Positions 44,900 through 57,700 are shown, counted from the stretch's first letter. The stretch is 64,000 nucleotides of DNA from Romanomermis culicivorax (GCA_963922205.1 CAWUHX010000077.1:1116001-1180000), one strand, 5' to 3'. Translations and numbers: made by a program. Notes: generated by a model not told the origin, from the letters alone.

Positions 44900-45451
44900 A
44901 TTTTCATGCGCAGCAAAAAATGCTTCGAATTTTATTCTTGAGCACGAAATTCACATTTCGGTGTTATACTCAAGGATCTTATTTATTTTCAAGTTGCGTA
45001 GAACAGATACATTCAAGTTGAATGCAACTTCTGGGGTATGCACTTTTTTGAATGATTCAAAAATTTTCAGAAATTTGTCGACTCCGATACCGCACTCAAT
45101 TGTGGCAAAAATCCTAATATATTCTGCCAATAAAAATTCGAAAAATATTAGATTTTTCAACCCTCAAACTCGGCATAAGTTGGAAAACCCAACTTCGATA
45201 ACTTACTGATAAAATGTGTTGTTTTGTGAACCATACGATTCCAACTTTTTTTGTTAACTTTTGATCCTTTTTTCACTTTAATTATTATGCCTTATCCGTT
45301 TATTTATATTTTTTATAATAAATTTTATTTTTATAGCTTTTTCTTTTAATTGTCCCATTAATGCTTCGTGTATTCCATCTAGCGCCTTTTTCCCAAATCT
45401 TGTCGAACATTTGAACCTTTATTTTCAGATCACTGTCAAGGAAGGAAATCG
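44900..45451 (+). other. Intergenic region between SLC46 and the nodulin-like gene
   Basis: AT-rich. AATAAA at 45129-45134 is a candidate polyadenylation signal for the SLC46 transcript, and a second lies near 45318. It ends in TTTATTTTCAG (AG at 45427-45428), a splice acceptor 23 nt before the next ATG with no upstream exon visible. Confidence 0.5.
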
Positions 45452-48400
45452 ATGTTAAATTATCGAATATTCCGGATTATCGCCTTTTTAATCGGCATTG
45501 GCAACGTTTTCGTTGCCGGCAGTACGTTCATCGTCCATCTGTACGGTGATTGCCTCAAGAAACAATTCAGTTTGACGAACGGTCAACGTGAGTATGAAAT
45601 TTTTTCGGCTCAGTTTATTGCCTCGATTTTTATGCACAACATTAAACTGCTCGATGAATCGGTTCATCGAAATTTCGGGCGAATGCTGAAAACACTGCTT
45701 CTTGCTCCACTTTTCTTTTCCAGTGGGTTTATTAATTAGAAAATGTTGAAGTTTAGTTGACGCGTATTTTTGGAAATTTTTGAGATTAAAAATTGCAGTC
45801 GACGCCCTTCCACAAATGAGCTGCATTCGCTAACTACCTCCATAAAAAAGCCTCCCTAGCATCAGGTCGCTGTTTCGTTTGTTGTTGTTAAATCTATGCG
45901 TTTTCCAAGTTTACGTCCCACGAATTTTAGAATTTTCGTGGATCGTTTAATGTAGATTATATTCATTTAGGAACTCTGAAGCAAATATTTCAGGTTAGAG
46001 GTTTACGGATCTGATTTTGAACTTGGAATTCTCGCTGGCTGAAGAGTATAAAAAGCAAACGAATAAAGGCGTATTCATACTGCGCTCGAGGAGGCTTCCT
46101 CGAGGAGAATAGCTGAAAAGTAGCTTCCTTCCTCGAGCAGAGTATGAATGCAACTCTGGCAAGCATACCCTCGGGGGTGAATTAAGTATGAACTTATTCT
46201 TTCGGCAAGCGTTTATGGTGCTCGAGGCAGGATACTAGAGCACAATCCAGAGAGGAAGAAATAAGAACACGTTCTGTTTTTCTGCTCTCCGCTCGCATCC
46301 GCTTGGTATATTTGTGCTAAGTTGGTGAGAGGAGTCCTAAAAACGGCCCGCTGTCCACCCATCGTTTTACCAGCTTATTTAATGCCATCCACGGCTCCCA
46401 GTGCAATCTCGTCCACCACCGCGTCGAAAATTCCAATGAAATGGTAAAAATGATAGTCAACAGGTCAAAAATTGTCCGTTTTTCGTTAAAATTACTGAAA
46501 ATAGCGAAATTTTTCGGCGCTTCGCGCCAGAATCAGCAATTTTTGCGAATTTTTTAAATAAGCCAGCGATTTCCTGTGGTTACTTTTTTTGGAAAAAGTT
46601 TTGACTCCAACTGAACACTCGAGGACTCCCTAAAATTTAGTCGGCTATAAACCCCGCTGACTCCTCTCCTAAAACTGTTATTTCCGTTACCATAATGTGG
46701 AAAATCTCTGACCAGAAGCGTGTGCACTTCTGAATTATACCGTAATTAAACTTCATTTTGCTTTAGTTAATGTCGTCACAACGTTTTCAATGATCGGTTT
46801 CGCATTATCTGTGCCGTCCGGTTTGGTTAAATTAAAATTTGGAACGGTCTGGTTATGTACGATCGGATTTATTTTGACCGTTTCGGGGCATCTATTATGC
46901 TGGAGTTCGTTTTTCATTCAAAGAAGTCACCAGTTTCCGTATTTGGCATTAGCAATGGTATATTTTCTGATCGGTAATTCGGTATAGAAATTCGATGAAT
47001 TTACGTAATTTTTATTCGAAGATTTTTAGGTCACGGCTCTACGTACTTGTATCTTGCTAGCGTTTGGGCCAATAGTCGGAATTTTCGGAAATCGCTTAAC
47101 GCGACCATTTTTGGTGAATGATTTGATTTTATAATTTTGATTAAGATTACTATTTCTTCGTATTTTAGGATTCTTCAACGGCGTTTTCGTCGCAACGCCT
47201 TTCATATTGACCATAGCGCACAAATTTTTTTTCGATTTCCAATGGTACAAATGCGATAAATCGGGTTTCGAACATGAAACCGATTTAGCCGATTTCCAAC
47301 TATTTTTAGCCGTTTGTTCGGTATTGTTCGGTTTTTTGGGTATTTTGACTTTACACGAATATAAAGGACCTGACGATAATGAAATGACCCGTTCTTTGAT
47401 CAACGAGCGCAGTAATTCTAATTATCCGGATATTCGAGATTATACATCTTCGGCTTACGAATATGGAGGTAAAGCTTGAAAATTTTGCGTGTAAGGTTCT
47501 GTAGTGCATTTCCTTGATTTTCTTAGATTTTTGGTTATTTCGCTTTCTGCCTTGTGTTATTTTAACTTTTTTCCTGCTTCCCTTTTTTGGTTTTTCTGGG
47601 TAATTAATTTCTTTTTCCTGAGTGTTCGTCTCGTCAAAGACTCCTCTTGTCTAATTTTTCATTATGTTCCCTCATTGTATTTTTGCACATACCACGCGCA
47701 CAGTTTTCGCATAATATTCCCTTGGTTTAACTCCTAAACTTATACAGCTTTTCTTATGTTTCTTGCTTAACGTTCTTCTCGATCATTTTTCCAAAGAAAT
47801 TTTCTCAATTCGTCATAAATATTGTTTAGTAATTCCTCATAAGAATTTTTCGTGCATAACGCATTCTATTTTGGGTTTCTCAATTTTAATTTTTATGTCT
47901 ATTTTTCGGTTCAAGCTGTTTCAGATATCGTCACTTTTCTCCGGATTCGTTATTCTTCTGAAGTTTTGTTGGAAAAACATGGTTCAATAAAGCCTAGTTA
48001 TAATTAAACTAGAATTTTGATAATTAAATACTTTTAATTTAATATGTTTCGCGACATAAATTCGCTTTTTTGCTCATTTTAGGAAATGATTCAACCAGGA
48101 GTTCATTTTCTGAAGAAGAATCACCCCTGCCTACTGTAGGTTTCGTTCAACCTTCTACTTCTTCGGCTAGTCAGTCTACTATCGTCGATCCGAATATTAG
48201 CCAATCCGACGTTGTTCCACCCAACATTGAGCACCGTCTATCGCGCGAATCGAACCAATCGTCGGTTAACCACGTCACGGGTTGGAATTTGATTCGCCGT
48301 TTGGATTTTCACCTCTTGTTATGGCCATTTATTTTAATTTCAACGTCGTCGTCAATTTTCTCTTTTAACGTGGACGAAATTCTGGAAAAATTCGCTCAGG

Positions 48401-48867
48401 TCGATCAAACGATCGTAGACGAAGATTTGAAAATTGTAATTTTTCTTCAAATTTTGGCGCCGGTTTTGATCGGCTATTTTTCGGACAAAATGTACAATAG
48501 TTTACCGCGTGTTAATATTTGTATCTTTTCACTCATTCCTTGCTGTTTATGTTCTTTATTCTTATTTATTTTCCCTAAAGTCGCTTTCGTTTATAATTCA
48601 ACTTTATTTTGTGTCGTTTTTGCTCAAATAGGTTGTTGGACTTGCGTTCCCGGCATAATCAAAGAAAAGTTCGGGTCGAGATTTTTCGCCGTCAATTTAA
48701 CCATCATCTTAACGGCTTGGTGTTTATTTTTCGCATTATTGAATATTTTCTTCCAAAATACTGTGGTGTATGGAGACGAAAGCAGTTTTAAAATTTGGCT
48801 TGTATTTTTTGATATTTGTTTCATATTTTCTCTTACTATGTGGATTGTATATGCAAAAAACAATTAG
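45452..48867 (+). CDS. Nodulin-like MFS transporter (5 exons, 503 aa)
   Basis: Exons are 45452-45587, 46767-46973, 47030-47113, 47169-47468 and 48083-48867, all GT-AG and in frame. The product is a predicted membrane carrier of the nodulin-like/MCH1 branch of the major facilitator superfamily; substrate unknown. The first half has about six hydrophobic segments, with GNVFVAGSTFIVHLYGDCLK in TM1, TTFSMIGFALSVPSGLV in TM2 and GHGSTYLYLASVWANSRNF in TM4. The TM4 stretch resembles the family's G-x-G...N-x-R-N-F motif. A hydrophilic Ser-rich loop (encoded by 47390-48280) separates the halves. RLDFHLLLWPFILIS, GYFSDK and five further hydrophobic segments follow. No gene symbol is justified. Possible alternative: a monocarboxylate-like MFS carrier. 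Confidence 0.8.
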
Positions 48868-48907
48868 TAACGAGTTGAGTACGTAGAGATAGATGTATCT
48901 TTGTAGT

Positions 48908-48913
48908 AATAAA
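48908..48913 (+). terminator. Polyadenylation signal of the nodulin-like gene
   Basis: AATAAA lies 41 nt after the stop codon, in TAGTAATAAATATAAACG. It is the only canonical signal close to the gene end. Confidence 0.7.
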
Positions 48914-49400
48914 TATAAACGACAGTCGTAAAGACGTCTTGCTGGTTATGATTGTCAAGGTTTAAATTTTCAACTAGGGAGGGAAGTTTCATCCTGCGTC
49001 GTGCGACAGAAAACCTGTTGTCACATTAGATGAAATTAGAGCCACGTCACATTAAGTAATACTGTGGCCAATCACATTGATGGGAAAACCCATGCCATAT
49101 TGGTAGGAAAATACGGCCATGTCACTGTGAATGACATGCTGTGACCCTGTTGCGTGGCTCGCTTATTTCATCTTCGGGAACCTGAACCAGCTAGTTCTGG
49201 CTATACGAAGGCCTATAGGGTACTACCGTGCTGTCCTGGGGTTCTGCTGTAGAGTAATGGACAATGCAACCAGAGGTCAGGGGTGGCAATCCCTGGTCCC
49301 ATTCAGTGAGAATGAAGGACAAGGCCACTCGTAGAGTGACCTAGGGGACCCGATTATAAACTTAAATCCCCTTTTAGCCCTAAACAAGAGGTGCAAGGGC

Positions 49401-50306
49401 TGTAACGTACCTGCTAAAGCATTACTGTGAATATATAGCATACTGTATGTGATAGACGTTTATTAAATATTATTTCATTTTCGTATTTTACCGTCTCAAG
49501 GGTGTCTGGGATTCACACCCAAACATTCCTATAAAATTACGTGAAGTACTTTATTTTGATTCGTTCACACCCCGGTAGCCCAATTAAGATGCCCCAATTA
49601 ATTTGCACAAACAGCAGCTGGTCCCCTAGAACCTACACTAAACTACACATTCCACGGCTACCGTAATCCCCTGTAAAAATCGTAAACAACACCTGCACAC
49701 AGTAAAATACGTCAAAGCCCCACCAGACAGTAGTCTCAAGTGTAATGGTAGCGATGGCCCCACCAAAACGTGTGTATACAGAGAAACTGATTTAGGAAGC
49801 ATGCACAGAAGCACAGAGGTGTGGCTAAGCCCACTGTAGGAAGCAAGCAATACACGAAAAGCATACAGTACCAGGGAAGCATTAGAAAGGGGTGACTAAG
49901 TAAGCATGGAAAGTGAAGCAGGAAGCGACAATTGGTGGAAGAAGATGGACAGAAGCACGACCTCTGGTGACGCCCAGGGAGTGGCCAAAAACGTCGTATT
50001 TAAAGAGAAGCAAAGCATGATTTTATTATTGGTGATTATTGAATTCTTTGTTTTTCAAACCACGCTCATCTCGTTTTATATTTGCAAGCAGCCATTTTTA
50101 CGAAAGCAGTTAAACCGAGGCCCATTCATTATGCGCAAGCTGAGGCCGCGTTCTTTCATTATTTGTTGTCGACGTCTCAAAGCAGCCCTCAATTAGTATC
50201 TGTATTGCCCCGTATTGTCCAATGGCCCATCTCCCCTGCGCCCCGTTTCATTGCCCTAACGTTCATTTGGTTAAAGTAAAGTGCTTCACAAAATCTGGTC
50301 GTTACA
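49401..50306 (+). repeat. 5' LTR of the family B element (906 bp)
   Basis: It aligns with 57701-58626. GTATTTAAAGAG near 49997 is a possible TATA region. A short hydrophobic ORF (49906-50196) is partly shared with the other LTR but is probably incidental. Confidence 0.9.
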
Positions 50307-51104
50307 TATTTTAGTGACCATACCATACCGTTAGCAACTGGGATTCCCTGTCCCCAGTTAGGTGTACTCTTATCTGGGCATTTCGAAGCATTAGATAATA
50401 CAGTAGTAATTACTTTCTACAGTAAGACAGTATTCGTAGAAAGCAAACTGGAAATCCCCTCCAACGAAACATTAAGGGATACATTTGTACGAATACAGCG
50501 TGAAGCAAAAATTGAAGCATTTAAGCAGAAATCCCAGCCTAAACCAAGAACGACCCACCAAACGCAAGATCATTTAGGAGAAATCGTTAGAGAACAGATA
50601 AACGATTTATTTTCTGAACATTTCCATACTCTATGCACACAATTGAATCAGAATACAGTAAACCCTACCCTAATAGACAATCTAAGAACAGCAAACATTC
50701 TTAATAACATGGCAAATAATTTTTAAGCGAAACCTACAGTATTCATGGGTGGCGTGACCCAACATTTTGGTGAATGGAATAAACGTTTAGAACAATTCAT
50801 GGCACTTCAAGGCATGAAAGATACAGATGTACAGCTAAAGTTGGCATGTTTAGAGATTCATTTACGAGGAGCCGCATTAGCAAAATTCAGAAGTTTAGCT
50901 GATTCCGAAAACCCTCCCCACACATATGAGCAGTATAAAGTCACATTACAGGCCTTTTTCCCAAACAATCGAGATAATGAGCTACATCAACAATTTTTAC
51001 GGGAGAGAAAACAAAAACGATCAGAAACAGTAACGGAATTCTTGTTTGATCTAGAACACCTCACAACCCTCACCCCAACTTTAACACAGACCCACGAGAA
51101 ATGA
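50307..51104 (+). pseudogene. Family B gag, N-terminal and capsid part (broken)
   Basis: The frame is open from the LTR end with no early ATG, has an in-frame TAA at 50724-50726, and continues from the Met at 50745. Residues after that include HFGEWNKRLEQFMALQGM and the helical capsid-like stretch to LRERKQKRSETVTEFLFDLE, typical of a gypsy gag. It ends at 51104 where the frame shifts towards the 51188 ORF. The true start is uncertain. Confidence 0.75.
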
Positions 51105-51139
51105 TCATAAAACCCCTTTTTGTAGAAGGCATGCAAAAC

Positions 51140-51796
51140 TAAATCAGGGAAGCAATTAAGTATAGATGGTTCGCAACCCTAAAAGAAATGAAATACGAAG
51201 CAGCTTACATTGAACAGCAAATCCTTAGAAATGAGCTAAAGTCCAACACCCTTCCATTTATATCTCCAAAACCCAAACCCATCTTTTCACTAACCAACAA
51301 TACTGATAAACAGGACCTTTTGCATCAATTAGAACAACAAGTAAAAGATTTACAGTCGCAGATCAAACAAAAACCTCAACCTCCACAACAGAGTAACTAC
51401 AACAATTTCAGTAACAATACTTTCAGCAGGAATAATGCTTACAGGAACAATACCACCCCTAGGCAACCCACATGCTTCCAGTGTGGACAACTTGGACACG
51501 TAGCTCGTAATTGTAAATCAGTAGGCACCGGGAAATCATGTGAAATTTGTTTTCATAATAATCACAGTATGCGCGATTGTAAAAGCCGATGCATCCACTG
51601 CTCCCAAACAGGACATAGATCTGATAACTGCCTTTCAAAACCCTACTCAAATTTTCAATGTTTTCTATGCAAGCAGAGAGGTCATACAAGGAGGTACTGT
51701 CCAAATCAACAGAGTCATAATATTCCAAATTGCGTTGAGTACAGGCAGCCCCAACCCCTAATGGACATTGATTCTGCTCAACATTACCCGCCATAA
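51140..51796 (+). pseudogene. Family B gag, nucleocapsid part with four CCHC zinc knuckles
   Basis: After a frameshift between about 51060 and 51104 and a stop at about 51140, the gag continues in another frame, longest from 51188. Four CX2CX4HX4C knuckles stand in a row: CFQCGQLGHVARNC (96-109), CEICFHNNHSMRDC (118-131), CIHCSQTGHRSDNC (135-148) and CFLCKQRGHTRRYC (158-171). They should bind the genomic RNA. A Gln/Asn-rich linker precedes them. One or two knuckles are usual, so four is notable. Confidence 0.85.
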
Positions 51797-52230
51797 CTAA
51801 CGGCCCTCAGACTACTTTAGGAACCATTATGCCCACTACCCACTGACATAGTCATGAGGAGTACATCCTCGACCTGGATGTACCTGATTGGTGCGCCATG
51901 TCACCACCCCCCATGCCTGAAGCCGCAAAAATCGAAAAATCGCTGCCCACCATCCTGGCAGGCCACAAGATCCCCTGAAAACAAGACACCAAGTTGCCCA
52001 CCGCCCCCCCCAAAACTCCATCTAAAACAGGTCCTAACTTGTTGTCCCATCTCCATGGCCTGACCCCTGAACCTTATAGATTCCGCCCCCGCCAAACATT
52101 ATTAACGACCCCCACAAGTAAGCAAATCCAAACCTCATCCCATGACTCAACTTCTAAACTTTTACAGAATGTTCAGATCACAAACCCACCACCCCCTCAG
52201 CTCGAAATCGCAAAACGACAACATTCGCCA
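51797..52230 (+). other. Pro-rich region between gag and env-like gene
   Basis: One frame is largely open here (TGA at about 51976) and encodes Pro/Thr/Lys-rich sequence that runs on into the hydrophobic start of the env-like protein. It may be a gag tail or an env leader. Confidence 0.4.
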
Positions 52231-54107
52231 CGCCAAACCAGCAAGAATGAAAATATACAATGCCCGGCGGCCTCCAAATACACATTGTATTGGCCAATGT
52301 TTTGTATATTTCTTTGTATAATAATCCCCACATCGTGTAGTGCCCAATTTCAGCTCTGTGTAACTTCATTCAGTGGATACTCAGTCAGCATACCAAAACT
52401 TGTATCATGCATGCCCCCTTCCACTGTAGACGAACCAGTACAGACATTTGGAAAAATCTATATCCCCTCCACTAAGCCTCACATTACAGATGCATACAAA
52501 TGCAATGTTTGCAAACCGAAAATTTGTACTAATACAGGATTTTTTGGCTCAAAAGGTATTGTCTTCGAATGCAAAATCTAACCCCACATGTTTGTAAGGC
52601 AATCGTTATAGACAAAGAACACAACAGTCAAAAATTATACGAAACCCAACCAGGATTTTGGTCAACAAACAGCTCCCTAAGCGTAGAATACACAGGGTGT
52701 TGTACAGACCACTGTACGTCAGTCACTAACGTCATCATAGAAATGGGACAAATAGCATCTTGGAATGGAAGATCTATGACAGGTACATTAGGTGACCTGG
52801 GGTCATACAAACCAACATCAGGCCATTGTGTAACAACCCAAGGATCCATTATCTGGAATGAAACAGCATTCAAAAACTTATGCCCTTTCGAATACAAAAA
52901 TACACATCCCATCAAACTCACGCAAACCCACATGATAATAGAAGAGCTACAAGGTGCATTTTCCGTTAAAAATACACTCTTTTCGAACCCCAACTGCCCA
53001 GAAAGTCAAGACAGTGTCCTAACCGAACAGGGCATTGTTGTCCAGCTAGATAAAAGCACCCCACATGGAAACGCATTTTTAACCCCAAAAACCAACAAAA
53101 CTCATACTACACTCTATGATTTTGATGATTTTGAACCCATTAAAGCGAAACTAAACTATCTAGCAGACAAAATCCAGGAATTTGAAATTCAAAATTTCAA
53201 AAACGTATGGAATGAATTATGCAGACAGGCACAGCGTAACCTTGATCTCGTATGGCAAATTTTACGCCTTGATGCAACCCTTGGGGCGCGTGCATTCCTA
53301 CAGCGAACCGACATCATAGCAGAATTCACAGGAGAAGCTTTCACCGTCTGGCCCTGTAAACAAGTAAACGCTTCTAAAGTCTTCTACAACCATAAAATCA
53401 ACCAAACATGCTACAAACTTTTACCTATTCTTGTAGGAACCGAACTCATGTTTTCGAACCCAGGAGTAAACAATCTGACCCCTTTCTCACAAACAGTTGA
53501 CTGCCATCATATGCATGTAGCCCTTTACAAACAGAACAATACATGGGTCAGTGAAACAGGATCCCCACATGTCAAAAATCTACCGTTAGAAATCTTCTGG
53601 AACTAAAATTTTTCCCTTTTCCATTTTAACACACCCACAAATTTTTATGATCAACTTGCATCAATTTCGACAAACTTACTCTTTTTGAAACAATACATTT
53701 ACAAAACTCACACACTCCAAAACGTTGTTAAAAAACTCATCAGTTACACCGCCCAAATGTCCCTCAACTCAGATACAGTTTACAATATGATCTCAGGCAG
53801 TGGCCAAACAATCGGAAATACCCTCTCTGGCGCTGGTCAAGGCATAGAACATGTAATAACCGGTACCACCCGAAGCCTCAAGAACGGACTAAATAATTTA
53901 CTCAAAGGACCCCTGCAAATCATTATTAATCTAGCAATTATTACTGTAGTTATTGCAGGCATCTTTTATTCTTTTCTCATTCTTCGAAAATATTTCCCCT
54001 TCCCAAAGCATCAGGTCACAAATGAACATGCGTATGATATATCATCACACAACAGACATTTACATGAGACCATTCCCCCATCATTCGGTCACGCTCTCTT
54101 AGAATAA
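52231..54107 (+). pseudogene. Env-like membrane glycoprotein of the family B element (broken), between gag and pol
   Basis: A hydrophobic signal-like segment at about 52285-52335 is followed by a Cys-rich ectodomain with about eight N-X-S/T sites. Near the end a membrane anchor spans about 53916-53984, followed by a short Lys/Arg-rich tail. The reading frame shifts once at about 52570-52580 and has an in-frame TAA at 53604-53606, so it is not functional as it stands. Cys pattern, ectodomain layout and a helix-rich stretch (about 53130-53320) suggest a viral fusion-type glycoprotein, perhaps of the kind shared by chuvirus-like viruses and some invertebrate retroelements; that relationship is my inference. 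The gene ends one stop codon before the protease in the same frame, which is an unusual place for env. Confidence 0.65.
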
Positions 54108-57100
54108 GCTAATCGTCCTGGGGCACAAACACAGCAGAAATACGTCCTTGTCGATGTTGATACCCCCAGAACTCCTGCAATAGAACTCATTAATCAAATT
54201 CACCAATCTGGATCAAACAAACCACCCCAGAATGTACCTGAGAAAGATACCCCTCACATTCCAATCACAGTTAGTGGAAAATTAGTCACAAAAGGCATGA
54301 TTGACACCGGTGCAGTCTACTCACTCATTGATTCATGAATTGCTTAAATTCTACAGCTAGACATGAAACCCCCACTAGTCCAAGCCAAAGCAGCAAATAA
54401 CCTTCCGATTCACTTTGTAGGAACAACTTTTGTTAGGGTCGCAGCTCAAACTATACAGGAAACAATAATGGTCCATGTCCAAAAAGATTGCACAGCAGAC
54501 GTCCTTCTAGGCAAAAACTTTCTCAGTCGATTTTTGGAATACGCTATCAACAATACGAAATCTCAGGTCAAATTTGGCAATGTCATACTACCCTGCAATG
54601 GCCTAGAATATAGTCCCCTTTCGACCTGTGGTGGAACTTATTTAGACGAGAAATTAGAATTACCACCCCGTACAGTAACCGAATTTACTGTCCCTTTGCC
54701 CAAATCTTACCTACAAGTTAAACAGCTCGAGTTTGCTCCGAAACCCAAACAGAATCCCAAAGTTCATTTCGCAGCTTGTGTCTCTGAAAACCAAAACAGT
54801 TTCATACACATATCAGTCCTAAACACACAAGAAACATCCCAAACTCTTTACCCCCGAATGTGCATCGGAACAGTCTCCTGTTACATCCCAAAACAAAATG
54901 CTCCTGCTAATGTAACCCCCTCCATGCAAAACCAGCCCAACCGTTTTGATACATTCACATGGTTAAAAGAAAACGTCAATTTAACCTCCAGTGATCTCAC
55001 AGAAACCAAAAAAACTCAACTTTTACGCGCCCTATCGAAGTACCCTACATTATATGCTAAATCCAAAATGGATGTAGGTAGAACCACCCTTGTTTCACAT
55101 GCAATTGACACCAATGGCTCTCAACCTGTACCCAGGCACCTTTTTCGTACATCCCCAAAAAAAAAGCAAATCATACAAACAGAAGTTGAGCAACTTGCAG
55201 CAGCAGGTGTCATAAGCCAGAGCAATTCTCCATTGTGCACCAATACTGTTTTAGTCCCCAAAAAAGATGGAGGCCATCGATTATGCATTGATTTTAGAGG
55301 CCTCAATAAAGTAACCAAAAAAGATACCTACCCTCTGCCTCGCATAGACGAAATTCTAGACACCCTGCGTGGAATGAAATATTTTACGTCCCTTGACCAA
55401 TCGAACACCTATTATTCCACTCCCATAGTACAAGCAGACAGAGAAAAAACTGCATTTAATTGCTCAGCTGGACAGTATCAGTTCAACTACCTCCCCTTCG
55501 GCCTTACCAATGCTCCAGCCACATTCCAAAGGTTAATGGATTTTATCCTTTCCGGATTACAATGGAACACATGCCTTGTCTATCTCAACGATGTTTTGGT
55601 CTTCGCAGACTCCCATGCCCAAATGCTGGAACGTTTAGACACCATTCTTGCCCGGTTCTCACAAGCAGGCCTTAAACTAAACATACAAAAATGCAAATTC
55701 TGCCAGCCCCAAGTCCAATACTTAGGCCACGTCATTTCTCAGCAAGGCATTTCACCAGACCCCAATAAGGTACAGTCCATTTATGACATACCCACGCCGA
55801 AAAGCTCCAAAGAAGTTAAATCATTCCTTGGCCTACCCTCTTATTATCGTAAGTTCATCCCAAATTGCTCCCAAATTTCCAGCCCACTCACAGCCCTACT
55901 CAAAAAGAATTTGGAATTTTCCTGGGGCCCTGAACAGCAAAACGCATTCACTAAACTAAAAGAATTGTTAATTCATGCCCCAATACTGCAGCATCCCCAT
56001 TTCACCAAACCATTTATTCTGCAAACTGAAGCCTCAAAACTTGGAATAGGCGCCATTCTCAGTCAGCTAGACAGTAAAGGTCAGGATCGCCCCATCGCTT
56101 TTGGGAGCCGCACATTGTAACCGGCAGAACGCAACCACCCAATAACTGAGTTGGAAACCCTTGCAGTAGTTGGGTTCGTCAAGTATTTCCACCCCTATCT
56201 TTTCCAACAACATGTTATTGTACACACTGACCATACTGCAGTTCAGGCAGTCTTACAGAAGGAAAACCCGTCCCCTCGCATTGCCCGTTGGGGATTAGCC
56301 CTCTCCAGTATTCAACTCAACATTCGATCTAAGAAAGGCACTGCTAACCGCAACTCGGATGCTGTTTCTCCATTCCCCTCACAGATGGCGAAACAATCCT
56401 TTGATATTGAGCAACTAGAAACCCGCCCTGAAATATCAACCATAAATTCTGTTCTTGAGGCTGAAGCAACTGAACAAGAAGAGCAACAGAAAAATTTTGC
56501 TGAACTCCAACGCACTGACCCAACTGTCAAAAGTATTTTAACAAAAATCCACAAAAAACACCCCCTTACTACAATGAAATATGCCGTGCATCATAACATC
56601 CTCTTTCGTTTAGTCAACAAACAAGCAAAACTATACATCCCCAAGTCACAAGTCCAGCATCTCATTGCCTCCCATCATGACAGCAAATTCACCGGTCATT
56701 TTGCTGCCTGGAAAACATTACACTTGCTCCAGCAGAAATATTTTTGGCCCCAAATGAGCTGTGATATCAAAGGTTACTGCAAAGCTTGCCACCCATGCCA
56801 GGCACAGAAAGCCCTCTGGCACAAAGTACATGCGAATCTGGTACCAATTCAGCCGACTGGCCCATTTGATGGAGTCGGTGTTGATTGCATGGGGCTGTTA
56901 CCCCTAACTTAAGACTGCAACCGATTTATTGTTGTTTTCATCGATTATTTCACCAAGTATGTGGAGGCATTTCCGACCCCTGGTATCACTCCAGCCACTA
57001 TTGCCAAATTATTCGTAACCAAAATCGTTTGCCGTCATGGCTCCCCAAAAATCATCCATTGTGATCGTGGCTCCGATTTTGTATCTGATCTCTTTTCAGG

Positions 57101-57566
57101 GATCACTAGCTTATGCAACACTCAGAAAATTCATACCACCCCATACCATCCCATTGCCAATGGGGAAGTTGGGCGTTGCAACCAGACCCTAGCCACCCGT
57201 ATCCACATGTGTATCAATTCAAATCACACTGATTGGGGTACTTATCTACCCTATGCCATTTTTTCGATTAACATTCATAAGAACGATAGCACCTCGTATC
57301 CCCCATTTGAATTACTCCATGGTAGACAGGCTAATCTTCCATCAGACACAGCTTTACATTTTTTCCCCACATCCTACAAGGTTGATTTAGATGACTACGC
57401 CCTTTGTGTAAAATCGCATTTTACAGAAGCACTCTCAACCATGCAGAAAAGCTTACAAAAAGCCCAAGACCACTATACCCATCAGTATAACAACCATGCT
57501 CAGAACATACATTACAAGGCAGGTGAATTTCATGTACCCCAATGTTACACTCAAACACCCCCATAA
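54108..57566 (+). pseudogene. Family B protease-RT-RNase H-integrase (inactivated)
   Basis: All parts lie in one frame, interrupted by stops: TGA 54336 and TAA 54345 in the protease, TAA 56118 after RNase H begins, TAA 56910 in the integrase. Protease shows MIDTGAVYSLID at about 54298-54335. RT has YLNDVLVF instead of YLDD (Asn codon 55587-55589). RNase H has LQTEAS instead of LQTDAS (56028-56030). Integrase keeps GVDCMG and HCDRGSDF but reads GEVGRCNQT, losing the catalytic Glu (Gly codon 57171-57173). The C-terminal tail is cut short at 57566. Overall homologous to the family A pol. Confidence 0.9.
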
Positions 57567-57689
57567 GAATATCACATTTATGGTACATGTAAATGAGACA
57601 ACCCCTTTCTACCCTTGTAAAGCACCTATTGGAACTGCCCCCACCCCTCTTCACCCTCAAAAGCCTTGAACGAGGACGTTCAACTCCGG

Positions 57690-57700
57690 AAGGAGGGAAA
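57690..57700 (+). promoter_or_regulatory. Polypurine tract of the family B element
   Basis: AAGGAGGGAAA lies directly before the TGTAAC start of the 3' LTR, the expected place for plus-strand priming. Confidence 0.8.

Noticed and set aside
44883-45209. 108-codon ORF after the SLC46 stop
   Set aside because: AT-rich untranslated sequence overlapping the polyadenylation signal; no domain and a different frame from the gene.
49906-50196. Hydrophobic ORF in the family B LTR
   Set aside because: It overlaps a TATA-like sequence, is truncated in the other LTR (58226-58438), and has no recognisable domain.
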